This document shows positions 24,788 to 34,761 of a DNA stretch of 64,000 nucleotides, piece after piece. Numbering within the stretch: the stretch's first letter is position 1; the number at the start of each line of letters is the position of its first letter. The position numbers were made by a program, and so were the translations under genes. The notes under the pieces were generated by a model. That model saw nothing but the letters and a program-made list of their open reading frames with translations, made no database searches and had not been told where the DNA came from. This DNA comes from Gammaproteobacteria bacterium (GTDB lineage Bacteria > Pseudomonadota > Gammaproteobacteria > DSM-19610), in NCBI GenBank assembly GCA_011374975.1, contig DRNU01000151.1:19935-83934 (forward strand), in the 5' to 3' direction.

Positions 24788-25846
24788 TCAGAACACCAGC
24801 GACCAGCCCTGCCGCCGTACTTCCTCGCGGGTGTAGGACACCCCGTCGATCTTCAGACCCTGGTCATCAAGAAGTGTGATGATGCCGCCTTTATTACTCA
24901 ACTGCGCCCCGCTTCCGTCGAGGCTGACACGCATAACTTCACCGGCGGCCAGGGTTCCGGGCGGCACCGGACTGCGCTTTTTGTTGCGATCGGCAAGCTC
25001 CCACCCCGTCAGGTCCAGCGGCACCGGCGTTGCGTTGATAAGGGTAACCGTCTCATGACCGGGATCATCACCTGCGGGGTTTACCAGCGCCGCGGCTATA
25101 CGCACGTGGCCATCACGGTCACCCGGTTGCGGGGTCGGCGAAACATCCGGCTCCGGCCCCGGTAAGGGCATCGCGTAACCGGTTGTATCGTCGGTATGCC
25201 AGGACTGGGACTGGAAGGCGAGGAACAGCGCCACCCACTGCTCCGGCCAACGTTCGGTGCCGGTTTCATCCAGGATCGCCGGGTAGTGAAAAATCAAACC
25301 ACCGTCCTGCCATACCCCGTTATCGCCGGCGAACCGGCCGGAGTTACCCTGGTTCATGTGTATATCGTGAATTCCATTGCCGGGCAGAAAGCCGAAATAC
25401 TTGTCCTTGCGGTTAGACTCCGGGCCCCATCGTTCACCGAACGCATAGACTTCGGCGTTCTCGTCGGCAATAGCCCGGCTCACATAGGCATCAATCTTTT
25501 CGTTGAGATCATTGTCAGGGCCCGGGATGGCGTAGGCCAGCGGGCGCAGGTCACTTTGGACGAAAAGGTTCCCGCGGATGTAATCCAGTGCGCTGCCCGC
25601 CGGCGCGCTGGTCAGCCTGGTGAAACCGGCCGCGAGTGCAGTGAGACCATCCAGCATCGGGTGCCGGAAATCATCGACTACGAGGTAAAGCAGCTCTGAC
25701 GGAGCCAGCTTTGACTTTACATTAATGGCGATCCGGTAGTCTGTTGTGTTATCCACAATATGGATTTGATAATGCGGGCTGCTCCCGGCCCCCAGTCGAC
25801 TCGAGATGGGTCGCCCCTTGAGTACTCCGTAGTTCTTGAGTGGCAC
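24788..25846 (-). CDS. DUF2278 (YukJ-like) protein with C-terminal lamin-tail domain
   Basis: A 352-aa protein starting with GTG behind GGAGG. The N-terminal about 220 residues match DUF2278: LKNYGVLKGRPISSRLG, SPHYQIHIVD, HDIHMNQGNSG. After a Pro-rich linker, residues about 245-350 form a lamin-tail (LTD) beta-sandwich: ETVTLINATPVPLDLTGWEL, then GIITLLDDQGLKIDGVSYT. The family's function is not established. It lies about 250 bp downstream of the large NTPase on the same strand. Confidence 0.78.
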   Translation of the reverse strand: MPLKNYGVLKGRPISSRLGAGSSPHYQIHIVDNTTDYRIAINVKSKLAPSELLYLVVDDFRHPMLDGLTALAAGFTRLTSAPAGSALDYIRGNLFVQSDLRPLAYAIPGPDNDLNEKIDAYVSRAIADENAEVYAFGERWGPESNRKDKYFGFLPGNGIHDIHMNQGNSGRFAGDNGVWQDGGLIFHYPAILDETGTERWPEQWVALFLAFQSQSWHTDDTTGYAMPLPGPEPDVSPTPQPGDRDGHVRIAAALVNPAGDDPGHETVTLINATPVPLDLTGWELADRNKKRSPVPPGTLAAGEVMRVSLDGSGAQLSNKGGIITLLDDQGLKIDGVSYTREEVRRQGWSLVF

Positions 25847-26097
25847 AGTATCCTCCGGCAGTGTTGACAGCCCCTGTCCCGGCTTTCTTCCCGGACAGCG
25901 GCCCAGTCCTCCTTAACCCGGCATAGCCGGCGCCAGGCCTGATTATACCATCTATTCTCCCTGCCCAAAGATCGTATCTACTGCGCCTGATGCCGCAAAC
26001 AGAATTGCCTTCCGGCGAGGCCGGACCCGGCCCGATGCCCGGCAGCGGAATCCCGTGCAGGCCATTCCGGGATTCACGGGGCACAACACTGTCAGGC

Positions 26098-29000
26098 TCA
26101 GTCCCGTTGCCTGTGATCAAACTCCTCCTTTTCCATAACCTCACTGATATAGCGCTGAAGCAACTTTGACATTGGTGCAAACAGGTGCAGCGCCATCCAT
26201 TCAAAATTAAAACGGGAATCATCGTAATCATCGCTGAGGTAGAATTTTGTTTTGAGTATTTCGTGGCGTGAGCGACTGGAAAGATCCTCAACCGCCTCGA
26301 TATCTTTCAGGTAGCGAATGGTCCGCTGTGAAACAAACGCCAGATCCAGATAAGAAGCCTGGACGCTGGTTCCAACGTGCGAATGCAGCCTGTCGTACAC
26401 CACCTGGACTATATTGGCAGTATTGATCTCCCGTCCCGGCTGCGACAAACCCCTTTCATAGCGATATAGCGAATACAGCAGCTTCCATAAATGGAACATA
26501 ACCAGGCCCGGGGGTGGAAACATGATGTCCTGGTCGTTGCCCGATATCTGTTTGATGTAATACATGGCACGGTAGTAGTTATACACCGCTTTCGCGCCCG
26601 CTTCATAGAAAGACTCGATACGTGGACTCGCCTGCCATTTTTGCAGCTTGTCATGCAAATCATTTGCATAATAGACAGCCCTCAACCAATGCCCAAAAAC
26701 GAGGCTCCGAACTGAAAACGGCGATAAATTCTTTATACGCACGTCTTCAATGGATGGTTTCTGCTTACCTTTAAACAGGGCAGGCCTGATTCTGTAAACA
26801 GAAAGCTCACTCCATACCGACACAAAACCCAGCTTCTGGGCGATTGATGAATGCTGCCAGAATGCAGTTTCCTTATACAAACCCGTATCCGGATCGGCCA
26901 CTTCACACAATTGCCTGATGAAATATGGAAGCTGATCCAGATCATCAGGCCGCTCATTGTTTCGCGCAAAATCCTGGAGGCACCGGGCCATGAAGCTGTC
27001 GCCTCTATCCTGGCCATCGCCCGCATCTTTTAAAGGCGCCAGATCACAGTCCCTGTGAAAGCTCAGAAAGTGGAAATGCGCAGCACCATGGGTATAACTC
27101 AAATTCACGAGTGCTTTCCAGCCAATCTCGGCCCTGAGGTTAGCAGAGCCCTGTATCCATTTAATCAAGGCTTCAAGTGTTGCGTGCGCAGGATCGTCAT
27201 CTTTCAGAAGCAAGAACGAATAGTCTCTGCCAAAATCTTTCAGGTTGATGATCAGTGCAATCAGCTCTGTAAAGAGCGACAGTTGACTTATAATATTCAG
27301 ATACGTGAATGAAGCCTGCGGATAAAGCCCGGCTTGCTCATAGAGCTGCGCACTTCTCAGTGACATCCCGAGAATATGATTTATCCCGGTGTCCTGCGGA
27401 ATTTCCTGTACAGAAACTGCGTCGATACCCGCCAGCATAGTATCGATTGTCGGACTATTTTCTGTCTCACCGTGATTAACCAGCTTCCCCAGCATGTCAA
27501 CAAGCGACGCCAACCCGGGGGCACTGCTCTTGCTCGAATCGTCAGACAAATACTTTGACAGCATGGCATCGCTCAATGCTGTTCCGGCCATGCCCTGCAA
27601 ATAGGCGCACCGCTCGCTCCCTGGCTCGCCATCCAGCTGCTCCAGACACTTGACCAGGAACTTCCCCGCCAGCTCCGGCGCCTCATAAAACATGGAAATT
27701 CGTCCGAGTCGATAGTATATCTGCGGATCACCGGTCTCCCTGATCCAGAAACATACTGAGCTCAGGATTCCGGTTTTCTGTCTCCAGGACGGGCATCCTA
27801 TATCGTCAAACAACTGTTCCAGTTGCTCGCGCCATACTGTCGGACTGCGTTTGAGGTTCAAATACAGCAGGGACCAGAGGGGCTGCCGGAACACATCCCA
27901 CTTGGAATCCTGAAGTTGCATGACATCATTGATCACACCGTATGTTTTATGCTGCTGGTCTTCATTTGAAAAAACACCATAAGCGCCGGCCGCCTTGTTA
28001 ACCTTTGTCACGGCCTCTATCGCTGACAGGTAGGCAATTGCGGCCCTTTCATAGCGCTGCCTGCGCTCATTTGCATCACCCAGCTTCAAAAGCGCTTCAA
28101 TTAACTGGAAGAACCGCTTCCCGGCTGACACTGTGTGATCGTGACCTATCTCCGGCTTAAGGATATCCACTGCGATCTGATAGCATTCGATGGCGAATTC
28201 ATGCGACTGCTCGCCAAGGTAGAGGTCACCCAGCGCCAGGTAGTAGTCTGCAAATACTGTATTGGAATCCTTGATTGCCCCTTCCCCGTCAACTACGCGG
28301 GATTTCTGTACCCGGGCGATATTTTCCCTGTAATAACGCTTTACGGCCGCATTTGAGTCCAGTGAAAAATTGAATGCAGCCGATTCAATATCGCTCACGC
28401 GCGAAATATAGCGCAACTCCTGTTCAAAACCCGAGTTAAACCGGTACCGGTAAAAGCTGTTGCGTATACGGCGACAATACAAACGCAGCACCTTGGTCAG
28501 CAAAGTATCGGTGACATTATTCAGGTCAGGCGAACGGTATATATTGAGAACCTCGTCCATTCGTTCCAGCTGACTGCGGGAGAAGGGGAGCCGGTGGAAT
28601 TTCAATATATACTGGAGCGTCACAAAGGTTGAAACAACAAGTTTGTCGCCACTATGCGCAAGCTGACGGCTCAGATGGTGATGCAGAAGAATGGACAGGT
28701 TACCGGCAAGCAAGACACGTTGCTGGTCGATTATCCCGAATTGCAGAACCATGCTGAACGGCTTTCTGTTAAATGCTGACAGAACACGTCCTTTCAGCCC
28801 GTGTTTTGCACCCGGACCTCCAAATACTATCCTGTCCAGGGTGCTTCTGGCTCTTGGATCGGACACCCTGTAGGGTTTTGAGAAGTGCTCGAACAGCGAG
28901 GCCATGCGTTTGCAATTACCCCAGGAATGTACAGTGAGAAACGAAGTAAAATTCCTGAGACACAGAATAATACGCCTGGCCTCAACCTGATCGACACCGG

Positions 29001-30594
29001 TGTAAAGCAGGTAGTGATAGTACACATCAAGCCGGTACGGGCTGTACATAATCGAATTCTTTTTGACACCGATCCCTTTCGATCCACCGTCACCCGGCTG
29101 CCCGTCCCCGTTCTGTAAATATTCCGCGCCACTCTTCGCATACAGCGTAATCATCCATATATACGTGGCAATGTCCGGCGGCAGGAGACGACGGCACAAG
29201 TAAGTCTCCATCAGACTGCTCAGACGATACTTCTTTTCATCAGAAGGATCTGTCAACAGGCTGTTAACCTCGAATATCTTGTCGAAGAGGCTTTCATATA
29301 ATGAACTGGTACTGCCACGCTCAGCCTGGTAGCTGTCGAGAATCTCTCTGCCGGCTATAAAAAAGAACCGCGCTTTACCCGTGTTAATAAAATTCTTGAT
29401 CGCACTGAGCAAGGTTTCTACACGGTCTTTTCGTTGCGCGGCTGCTTTCAGCAGGGATGTCGTATCACAATTATTATTTTCTGTTTCTTCACCGTTCCCG
29501 GAACCACTGATCTTGTCCAGTTCATCAAAAACAAATATGACATCGGGCCGCCCGAAAAACCGCGGCATTTTACGCATATCCTCAAGAATACGGAGTAATG
29601 CAATCTCTGTCTGGGAAGCATCCAGCGGCATCTGACGACGCGACCTGGCATAGGTAAAGGGGCCTGCCTGGACTTTCCCCAGGATTTCCCTGGTGTACTT
29701 CACACGCAGAGTCAATTGACGGAGCCTGCTCTTTATGGCGGCAGGCCAGATTCCGATCCATGACAGAACATAGGCTGTTGCACCATAACCCGCCAAGGCA
29801 AAAGCCAGAACAAACAGGATGTAGTTGGCAACCGCCACGTGCAGACCAGGCGAGGATGAAGCGGTATTATAAAGCGACAAATAAACGCTATACGCCCCTG
29901 GAGAACCACCTGCATATACAACCCCGTCCAGAACAGACGCCGCGCCCTTCAGGCAGAAGGCAGCAACTATAAAGCGGAGCCCGTTCCTTAAAAGCGACAG
30001 ATATTTATTCCCAAGGTAGGCGCCATTCACTGAAAGCGCAACGTTATACATAACCTCTTCGGCACTTAAAGCCCGGTCGCTGCCAAGCGCAATCCTGACC
30101 TCTACAATATTTCTCGCCTCGAACATTTTCCTCCAGATGCCGGGCACCAGTCGGAACAAACCCGCCAACTGGGAGAATACAGTGAAAGAGAGCATGGATT
30201 TAAGCGAACGGGTACGATCAAGCGAGTGCTTTACCTTCCGCATGAAGAACCGGTGCATGAGCGCATAAAACCCTCTGCGCACAATACCGGCGTTACTTTT
30301 CCTGATTAACTGGAGCGGCGCCCAGCCGGGGAATTTCCGTTTCGCCGCATAAAAGCGCAGGGCCCTGTTGACCAAACTGGTTTTTCCGGAGCCCCGGTAC
30401 CCCGCCACAAGATAACTGCCACGGGTGGTGGTGGTATGTGACAGCACTTCTATAATATCGGCCAGCAACTCTTCACGACCGACAAACCCATGGTCATCTT
30501 CCAGCTTCTTGCTTGCCAGTTCATGCCTTAAGGTATATCTGAGAGGGACACAGACAGGCTGAATATCTTCATCTAGCGCAGAATTCCGCGGCAT
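26098..30594 (-). CDS. 1498-aa membrane-associated P-loop NTPase with helical-repeat C-terminus
   Basis: Walker A is GYRGSGKTS (65-73) and Walker B is DVIFVFDELD (351-360). Hydrophobic segments at about 203-225 and 255-285 lie between them, the arrangement seen in KAP-type NTPases. A roughly 1000-residue helical C-terminus includes TPR-like pieces such as YYLALGDLYLGEQSHEFAIE, and RYERAAIAYLSAIEA. No catalytic effector domain is recognised. Such architectures occur in STAND/KAP proteins acting as sensors or in defence, but function here is unknown. GGAG lies about 10 nt before the start. Codon use looks like its neighbours. The next minus-strand gene encodes the DUF2278/LTD protein. Confidence 0.7.
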   Translation of the reverse strand: MPRNSALDEDIQPVCVPLRYTLRHELASKKLEDDHGFVGREELLADIIEVLSHTTTTRGSYLVAGYRGSGKTSLVNRALRFYAAKRKFPGWAPLQLIRKSNAGIVRRGFYALMHRFFMRKVKHSLDRTRSLKSMLSFTVFSQLAGLFRLVPGIWRKMFEARNIVEVRIALGSDRALSAEEVMYNVALSVNGAYLGNKYLSLLRNGLRFIVAAFCLKGAASVLDGVVYAGGSPGAYSVYLSLYNTASSSPGLHVAVANYILFVLAFALAGYGATAYVLSWIGIWPAAIKSRLRQLTLRVKYTREILGKVQAGPFTYARSRRQMPLDASQTEIALLRILEDMRKMPRFFGRPDVIFVFDELDKISGSGNGEETENNNCDTTSLLKAAAQRKDRVETLLSAIKNFINTGKARFFFIAGREILDSYQAERGSTSSLYESLFDKIFEVNSLLTDPSDEKKYRLSSLMETYLCRRLLPPDIATYIWMITLYAKSGAEYLQNGDGQPGDGGSKGIGVKKNSIMYSPYRLDVYYHYLLYTGVDQVEARRIILCLRNFTSFLTVHSWGNCKRMASLFEHFSKPYRVSDPRARSTLDRIVFGGPGAKHGLKGRVLSAFNRKPFSMVLQFGIIDQQRVLLAGNLSILLHHHLSRQLAHSGDKLVVSTFVTLQYILKFHRLPFSRSQLERMDEVLNIYRSPDLNNVTDTLLTKVLRLYCRRIRNSFYRYRFNSGFEQELRYISRVSDIESAAFNFSLDSNAAVKRYYRENIARVQKSRVVDGEGAIKDSNTVFADYYLALGDLYLGEQSHEFAIECYQIAVDILKPEIGHDHTVSAGKRFFQLIEALLKLGDANERRQRYERAAIAYLSAIEAVTKVNKAAGAYGVFSNEDQQHKTYGVINDVMQLQDSKWDVFRQPLWSLLYLNLKRSPTVWREQLEQLFDDIGCPSWRQKTGILSSVCFWIRETGDPQIYYRLGRISMFYEAPELAGKFLVKCLEQLDGEPGSERCAYLQGMAGTALSDAMLSKYLSDDSSKSSAPGLASLVDMLGKLVNHGETENSPTIDTMLAGIDAVSVQEIPQDTGINHILGMSLRSAQLYEQAGLYPQASFTYLNIISQLSLFTELIALIINLKDFGRDYSFLLLKDDDPAHATLEALIKWIQGSANLRAEIGWKALVNLSYTHGAAHFHFLSFHRDCDLAPLKDAGDGQDRGDSFMARCLQDFARNNERPDDLDQLPYFIRQLCEVADPDTGLYKETAFWQHSSIAQKLGFVSVWSELSVYRIRPALFKGKQKPSIEDVRIKNLSPFSVRSLVFGHWLRAVYYANDLHDKLQKWQASPRIESFYEAGAKAVYNYYRAMYYIKQISGNDQDIMFPPPGLVMFHLWKLLYSLYRYERGLSQPGREINTANIVQVVYDRLHSHVGTSVQASYLDLAFVSQRTIRYLKDIEAVEDLSSRSRHEILKTKFYLSDDYDDSRFNFEWMALHLFAPMSKLLQRYISEVMEKEEFDHRQRD

Positions 30595-31087
30595 AGAATA
30601 CTCTCTCCATGAGTTACAAATGCAGGTCAGGCTACGAGTAATCCGGGGTACTTCTGGTTGATTCTTTCCCCGATGTTTTTTTATACTTTAACAGGGCGCC
30701 GCACAAAGAAAAACCGGAAGGGTACTGAAGCTCTTTTTCAAATCGATAAAAACTCATGTTTCACCGGCAAACATCCAGGCCATCAAATGCTTGCCATGGC
30801 GTTGCAACGATCGTAAATAGTCGAGCAAAAGTTCTTTTGGCCGGCCGGATTTTCGCCATAGGTTCGGACCCCCTTCAACCCCCCCTCCGAGCCGAACTTG
30901 AGACGCTCCGCACAGAGGCGTTGTTTTTTGCACCTGACACCCTGCGGAACCTGCTCTACAGGCTGAACCCCTGCGCCGATGACTTCAGTCCCTGTGCCGT
31001 GGCCGTTGCATGCAGGCATCCGTGACACGACTGATCAGTTGGCCGGGTGTCCTGAAAGGAATAGCGGGATGCCCGGGGACCTGTTGT
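30595..31087. other. Intergenic region with a possible minus-strand gene remnant
   Basis: This 493-bp gap should contain the NTPase promoter near 30600-30720. Between about 30754 and 30900 a minus-strand frame without a credible start reads GRPKELLLDYLRSLQRHGKH before a TGA at 30756-30754. It has protein-like composition and may be a decayed gene end. No RNA gene or insertion sequence was recognised. Confidence 0.3.
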
Positions 31088-32173
31088 TCAGGTCCGGTCA
31101 GCCGGCAGACCGGGCATCGGGGCTGGTTCTTCTTCGTCATCAATCTCGGAACCCAGCAGGACGGCAATCCAGCGTGTATCGTCGCGGCTGTCCAGGGCGA
31201 TCTTCAGGGTCATCGTCAGCGGCACCGACAGGAACATGCCAATCAGTCCCAGCACCCAGCCCCAGAACACCAGGGAGAGAAACACAACCAGAGTGGAAAG
31301 ACCGAGTCGCCGCCCCATGAAACGTGGCTCGATGACGTTGCCGACCAGGTTATTGACCAGCAGGTAAACGCCGGCGGTCCACAGCGCGGAAACCGTACCG
31401 AGCTGCACCAGCGCCAGCAGGATCGGCGGTACGGCGGCGATCAGCGAACCGATATTGGGTACATAGTTGAGGAAGAAGGCAATCATGCCCCACAGCAGGG
31501 GGAAATCCACACCCAGCGCCAGCAACGCCAGGTAGATGAGAAGCGCAGTCAGCAGGCTGGTGAGGGTCTTGATCGCCATGTAACGCTTCACATCGTTCAG
31601 CATACGCTCGATATGGCGCAGGTCGTTCTGCGGGTCGGGCAGTATCCTGTGCAGCTTGGCCGGGAAATCGGAGGCCTCGAACAGGATGAACAGCACGGTC
31701 AGAAGGATGAGAAACGCGTTGGTCAGCAGGCCGCTGAGGCTGCTCAGCCCCTGTGCCGCCATATTCATCGCCTTGCCCGGATCGAGCAGACGGGAGACGG
31801 TCTCTTCACTCAGGACCAGGCCGTTGTTGTTAAGCCATACCTGCAGGCCCTGGAGCATCTCGGCAAACTTCTGCTGATAGACCGGCAGCTGGGCCGAAAA
31901 GTCATCGGCCGAACGGCCCACCATACCTCCCAGCAGCATGCCACCTCCCAGGATCAGCAGCATCACCAGAAGGATAGCGAAGGAGGTCGGGATGCGGTGG
32001 GACACCATGAACTGCACCGCCGGCATCACGATGACGGCAAGAAAAGTGGCCATCAGGAAGGGAACCAGCAACTCCTGCGCCTCGCGCATTCCGGCGATCA
32101 CGATCACCAGCGCAGCGGCGGTAACCAGTGTGCTGCTGACGGGACTGCGCCCTGCCAATGGGGGAAGGTTCAT
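31088..32173 (-). CDS. AI-2E family (PerM/YdiK-type) membrane permease
   Basis: A 361-aa protein with about eight membrane helices and the family pattern: N-terminal VPFLMATFLAVIVMPAVQFM, a long amphipathic middle part (DFSAQLPVYQQKFAEMLQGL), and the signature WGMIAFFLNYVPNIGSLIAA followed by NNLVGNVIEPRFMGRRLGLS. Members include AI-2 exporters and Na+/H+ antiporters, so the substrate is not predictable. The C-terminus is acidic. No strong ribosome site is visible. Confidence 0.85.
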   Translation of the reverse strand: MNLPPLAGRSPVSSTLVTAAALVIVIAGMREAQELLVPFLMATFLAVIVMPAVQFMVSHRIPTSFAILLVMLLILGGGMLLGGMVGRSADDFSAQLPVYQQKFAEMLQGLQVWLNNNGLVLSEETVSRLLDPGKAMNMAAQGLSSLSGLLTNAFLILLTVLFILFEASDFPAKLHRILPDPQNDLRHIERMLNDVKRYMAIKTLTSLLTALLIYLALLALGVDFPLLWGMIAFFLNYVPNIGSLIAAVPPILLALVQLGTVSALWTAGVYLLVNNLVGNVIEPRFMGRRLGLSTLVVFLSLVFWGWVLGLIGMFLSVPLTMTLKIALDSRDDTRWIAVLLGSEIDDEEEPAPMPGLPADRT

Positions 32174-32413
32174 TTGAGTTCGGGATCCATTCCCCGTTCC
32201 TGCTGATGGAACATCGTGTGAGTATAAGCCGAAAAAAAGCCTTTTTCACCACCCGTTAACACGTCATTCACGGGCAGGGAGGTTCAACTTGACTCTATTG
32301 TCCTGTCCGATACAAACTCGCCTGATCAGGTCGTATTTCAAACTGCCTGCAACGGGCGCATACATGCACCTGACTGAATTGCTCCCTTTCACGCTATTTA
32401 CAGGGATATACCC

Positions 32414-33826
32414 ATGCTTCACAAGCGCACTACCGACCAGAATATCCAGGATGCCCTCGAACAGGGTGACTCGCTCGTGTTCGGTTCCAGCGGTCTTTCC
32501 AGACCCGCCCCGAAATACACCATGCCGCAGGATGAAATGCTCCCCAGGCAGGCCTACCAGATCGTCCATGACGAACTGATGCTGGACGGTAACTCCAGGC
32601 TCAATCTGGCCACCTTTGTAACCACCTGGATTGAACCCGAGGCTCGCGACCTGATGAACGAGACCTTCGACAAGAACATGATCGACAAGGACGAGTACCC
32701 GCAGACCGCCGAAATCGAGATGCGCTGCGTGAACATCCTGTCAAACCTCTTCCACGGCAAGTCCGAGGAAGGCAGGGAGGCCTGTGGCTGTTCAACCATC
32801 GGCTCCAGCGAGGCCGCCATGCTGTGCGGCATGGCCATGAAATGGAACTGGCGCAAAAAACGCCAGGCACAGGGCAAGGACACCGGCAGGCCGAACTTCG
32901 TGGTTCCCGCGGATGTACAGGTCTGCTGGGAAAAATTCTGCGTCTACTGGGACATTGAAATGCGCGAGGTGCCCATGCGCAAGGAGAACGGTTTCCGGGT
33001 GAACCTGCGCGAAATCCCGGACCACTGCGACGAAAACACCATCGGCGTGCTGGGCATCCTGGGCACCACCTACACCGGCGAGTTCCAGGACATCAACCTG
33101 CTCGACTCGCTCATGGAGGAATACAACGCCAGCACGGGTTACGATATTCCCGTCCATGTCGATGCCGCGAGCGGCGGATTTGTCGCGCCCTTTCTTTACC
33201 CCGACCTCGAATGGGACTTCCGCCTCAAATGGGTGAAATCCATTAATGTCTCCGGCCACAAGTTCGGTCTGGTGGCCCCGGGTGTCGGCTGGGCACTGTG
33301 GAAGAACTGGTCAGAACTGCCCGAGGAACTCATCTTCCACGTCAACTACCTCGGCGGCGACATGCCCACCTTTGCACTCAACTTCTCGCGCCCCGGCAGC
33401 CAGGTCATTGCACAGTATTACAACTTTATCCGGCTCGGTTTCGACGGCTACCGCAAGATCCACCAGGCCTGCATGGATGTCGTATTCAAGCTGCGCGACC
33501 TGGTCGCTCAATCCGAAATCGGGGAAGTGGTATTCGACGACATCAAAATGCCGCTGCTGGCCTTCAAGCTCAGGGACGACTTCAACCGGGGCTACAGCGT
33601 CTATGATATCTCGTACAAGCTGCGCGCCTACGGCTGGCAGGTGCCCGCCTATACCCTGGCCGAGGCCTGCAAGGACGTCTCCATTCTGCGTGTCGTCGCC
33701 AAGGAAGGTTTCACTTACGATCTTGCCGCCCTGCTGGTAAAACACGTCCGCGAAGTCATTGCGGACCTGGAAGGGAACGCACAGAAACGCGAGACGCCTG
33801 CCGAGCCCCAGACCAGAATCTGCTGA
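32414..33826 (+). CDS. gadB: Glutamate decarboxylase (PLP-dependent)
   Basis: A 470-aa protein, the typical GadB length. The PLP lysine is Lys283 in SINVSGHKFGL; the cofactor Asp lies in HVDAASGGF (248-256), and substrate-binding TIGSSEAAMLCG is at 128-139. It converts glutamate to GABA while consuming a proton, as in acid resistance and GABA formation. No antiporter (gadC) gene is adjacent; the convergent neighbour is a protein phosphatase. Confidence 0.93.
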   Translation: MLHKRTTDQNIQDALEQGDSLVFGSSGLSRPAPKYTMPQDEMLPRQAYQIVHDELMLDGNSRLNLATFVTTWIEPEARDLMNETFDKNMIDKDEYPQTAEIEMRCVNILSNLFHGKSEEGREACGCSTIGSSEAAMLCGMAMKWNWRKKRQAQGKDTGRPNFVVPADVQVCWEKFCVYWDIEMREVPMRKENGFRVNLREIPDHCDENTIGVLGILGTTYTGEFQDINLLDSLMEEYNASTGYDIPVHVDAASGGFVAPFLYPDLEWDFRLKWVKSINVSGHKFGLVAPGVGWALWKNWSELPEELIFHVNYLGGDMPTFALNFSRPGSQVIAQYYNFIRLGFDGYRKIHQACMDVVFKLRDLVAQSEIGEVVFDDIKMPLLAFKLRDDFNRGYSVYDISYKLRAYGWQVPAYTLAEACKDVSILRVVAKEGFTYDLAALLVKHVREVIADLEGNAQKRETPAEPQTRIC

Positions 33827-33843
33827 CAGGACGTTCCGGTTGC

Positions 33844-33869
33844 TGTTCCGGGCCCGAAACCCGGCAACA
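33844..33869. terminator. Hairpin between gadB and the convergent PP2C gene
   Basis: TGTT-CCGGG and CCCGG-C-AACA pair with one bulged base around a 7-nt loop, about 17 bp after the gadB stop. T tracts are absent, so it may be a weak bidirectional terminator. Confidence 0.4.
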
Positions 33870-33925
33870 GTGCGGCGGCGGCAGAAACCGCAACGATAGT
33901 AACAGGCCCTCACCACAATATAATT

Positions 33926-34711
33926 TTATGAGAACCAGGCGATCAACTGCTTCAGGAATCCCGGTTTTTCGCTGCCTGCAGGATTATCCTCACGATATGC
34001 CCATGCAAGGCAAATATTGTCACTTTTACCCTGTCCCTGTCGGCTGGCCAATTGTACCAACTGCCCTGCATATTCCTGATCAATGGCAGTACCGTCAGTT
34101 CTCGCAAATATTTCCTCTACGTCCACCTGACCCCAGAATCCGTCACTACAGAGCAGAAAGAAATCTCCTGCCGAAACTTCCGATGTGTAAAAATCAGGTG
34201 ATAGTTCGTTGTTTCCACCAAGGCACATGTAGAGCTGGTTCTGCGGTGCTGGAGGTCTGGTTTCATCCCCGGGCTCGCTCTCATGTTCCGTCATTAATTG
34301 CGCAATAGAGTGATCCGAGGTCTTGTAGATGAGACTGCCGCCATGGAACTGATAAAGTCGACTGTCGCCCACGTGTACGCAGTAGGCATGACTGGCCGTT
34401 AAATATGCAATCACACAGGTGCTGCCTGGCGCAGATGCGCGGTTCTCCGACAAGGCCAGGATGGCATCGTGTGCGTCCAGGCAGATGTTTTCCAGAAACG
34501 CCCTGGGATCCTCTATCTTGCTCTGGTTAAACCGTCTGGATGCAATGTCTATAACGGTTTGTGCTGCTGCCGCACCGTCTTTGTGACCACCCATGCCATC
34601 CGCTACTACGAGCAAGTGCGCCTCTCTATCCTCCAGGTGGAGAATGGTGGCGCGATCCTGCTGTTCTTCCCGATCGCCAAGAGTCAGCGCCGAGGCATAT
34701 TGCCAGGTCAC
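33926..34711 (-). CDS. PP2C-type Ser/Thr protein phosphatase
   Basis: A 261-aa PPM/PP2C phosphatase with metal-binding motifs DREEQQDR (near 13-20), VVADGMGGH (about 35-43), VHVGDSRLYQF, and FFLLCSDGFWGQV. It removes phosphate from Ser/Thr and is the natural counterpart of the kinase two genes upstream. The start is GTG at 34711, 50 bp after the FHA gene, with no clear ribosome site. It is probably the last gene of the kinase-FHA-phosphatase operon. Confidence 0.9.
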   Translation of the reverse strand: MTWQYASALTLGDREEQQDRATILHLEDREAHLLVVADGMGGHKDGAAAAQTVIDIASRRFNQSKIEDPRAFLENICLDAHDAILALSENRASAPGSTCVIAYLTASHAYCVHVGDSRLYQFHGGSLIYKTSDHSIAQLMTEHESEPGDETRPPAPQNQLYMCLGGNNELSPDFYTSEVSAGDFFLLCSDGFWGQVDVEEIFARTDGTAIDQEYAGQLVQLASRQGQGKSDNICLAWAYREDNPAGSEKPGFLKQLIAWFS

Positions 34712-34761
34712 AGGAAGGAACTCTTGATATGAGAGGCCCTGGCTATCATATGCGCAATTCC

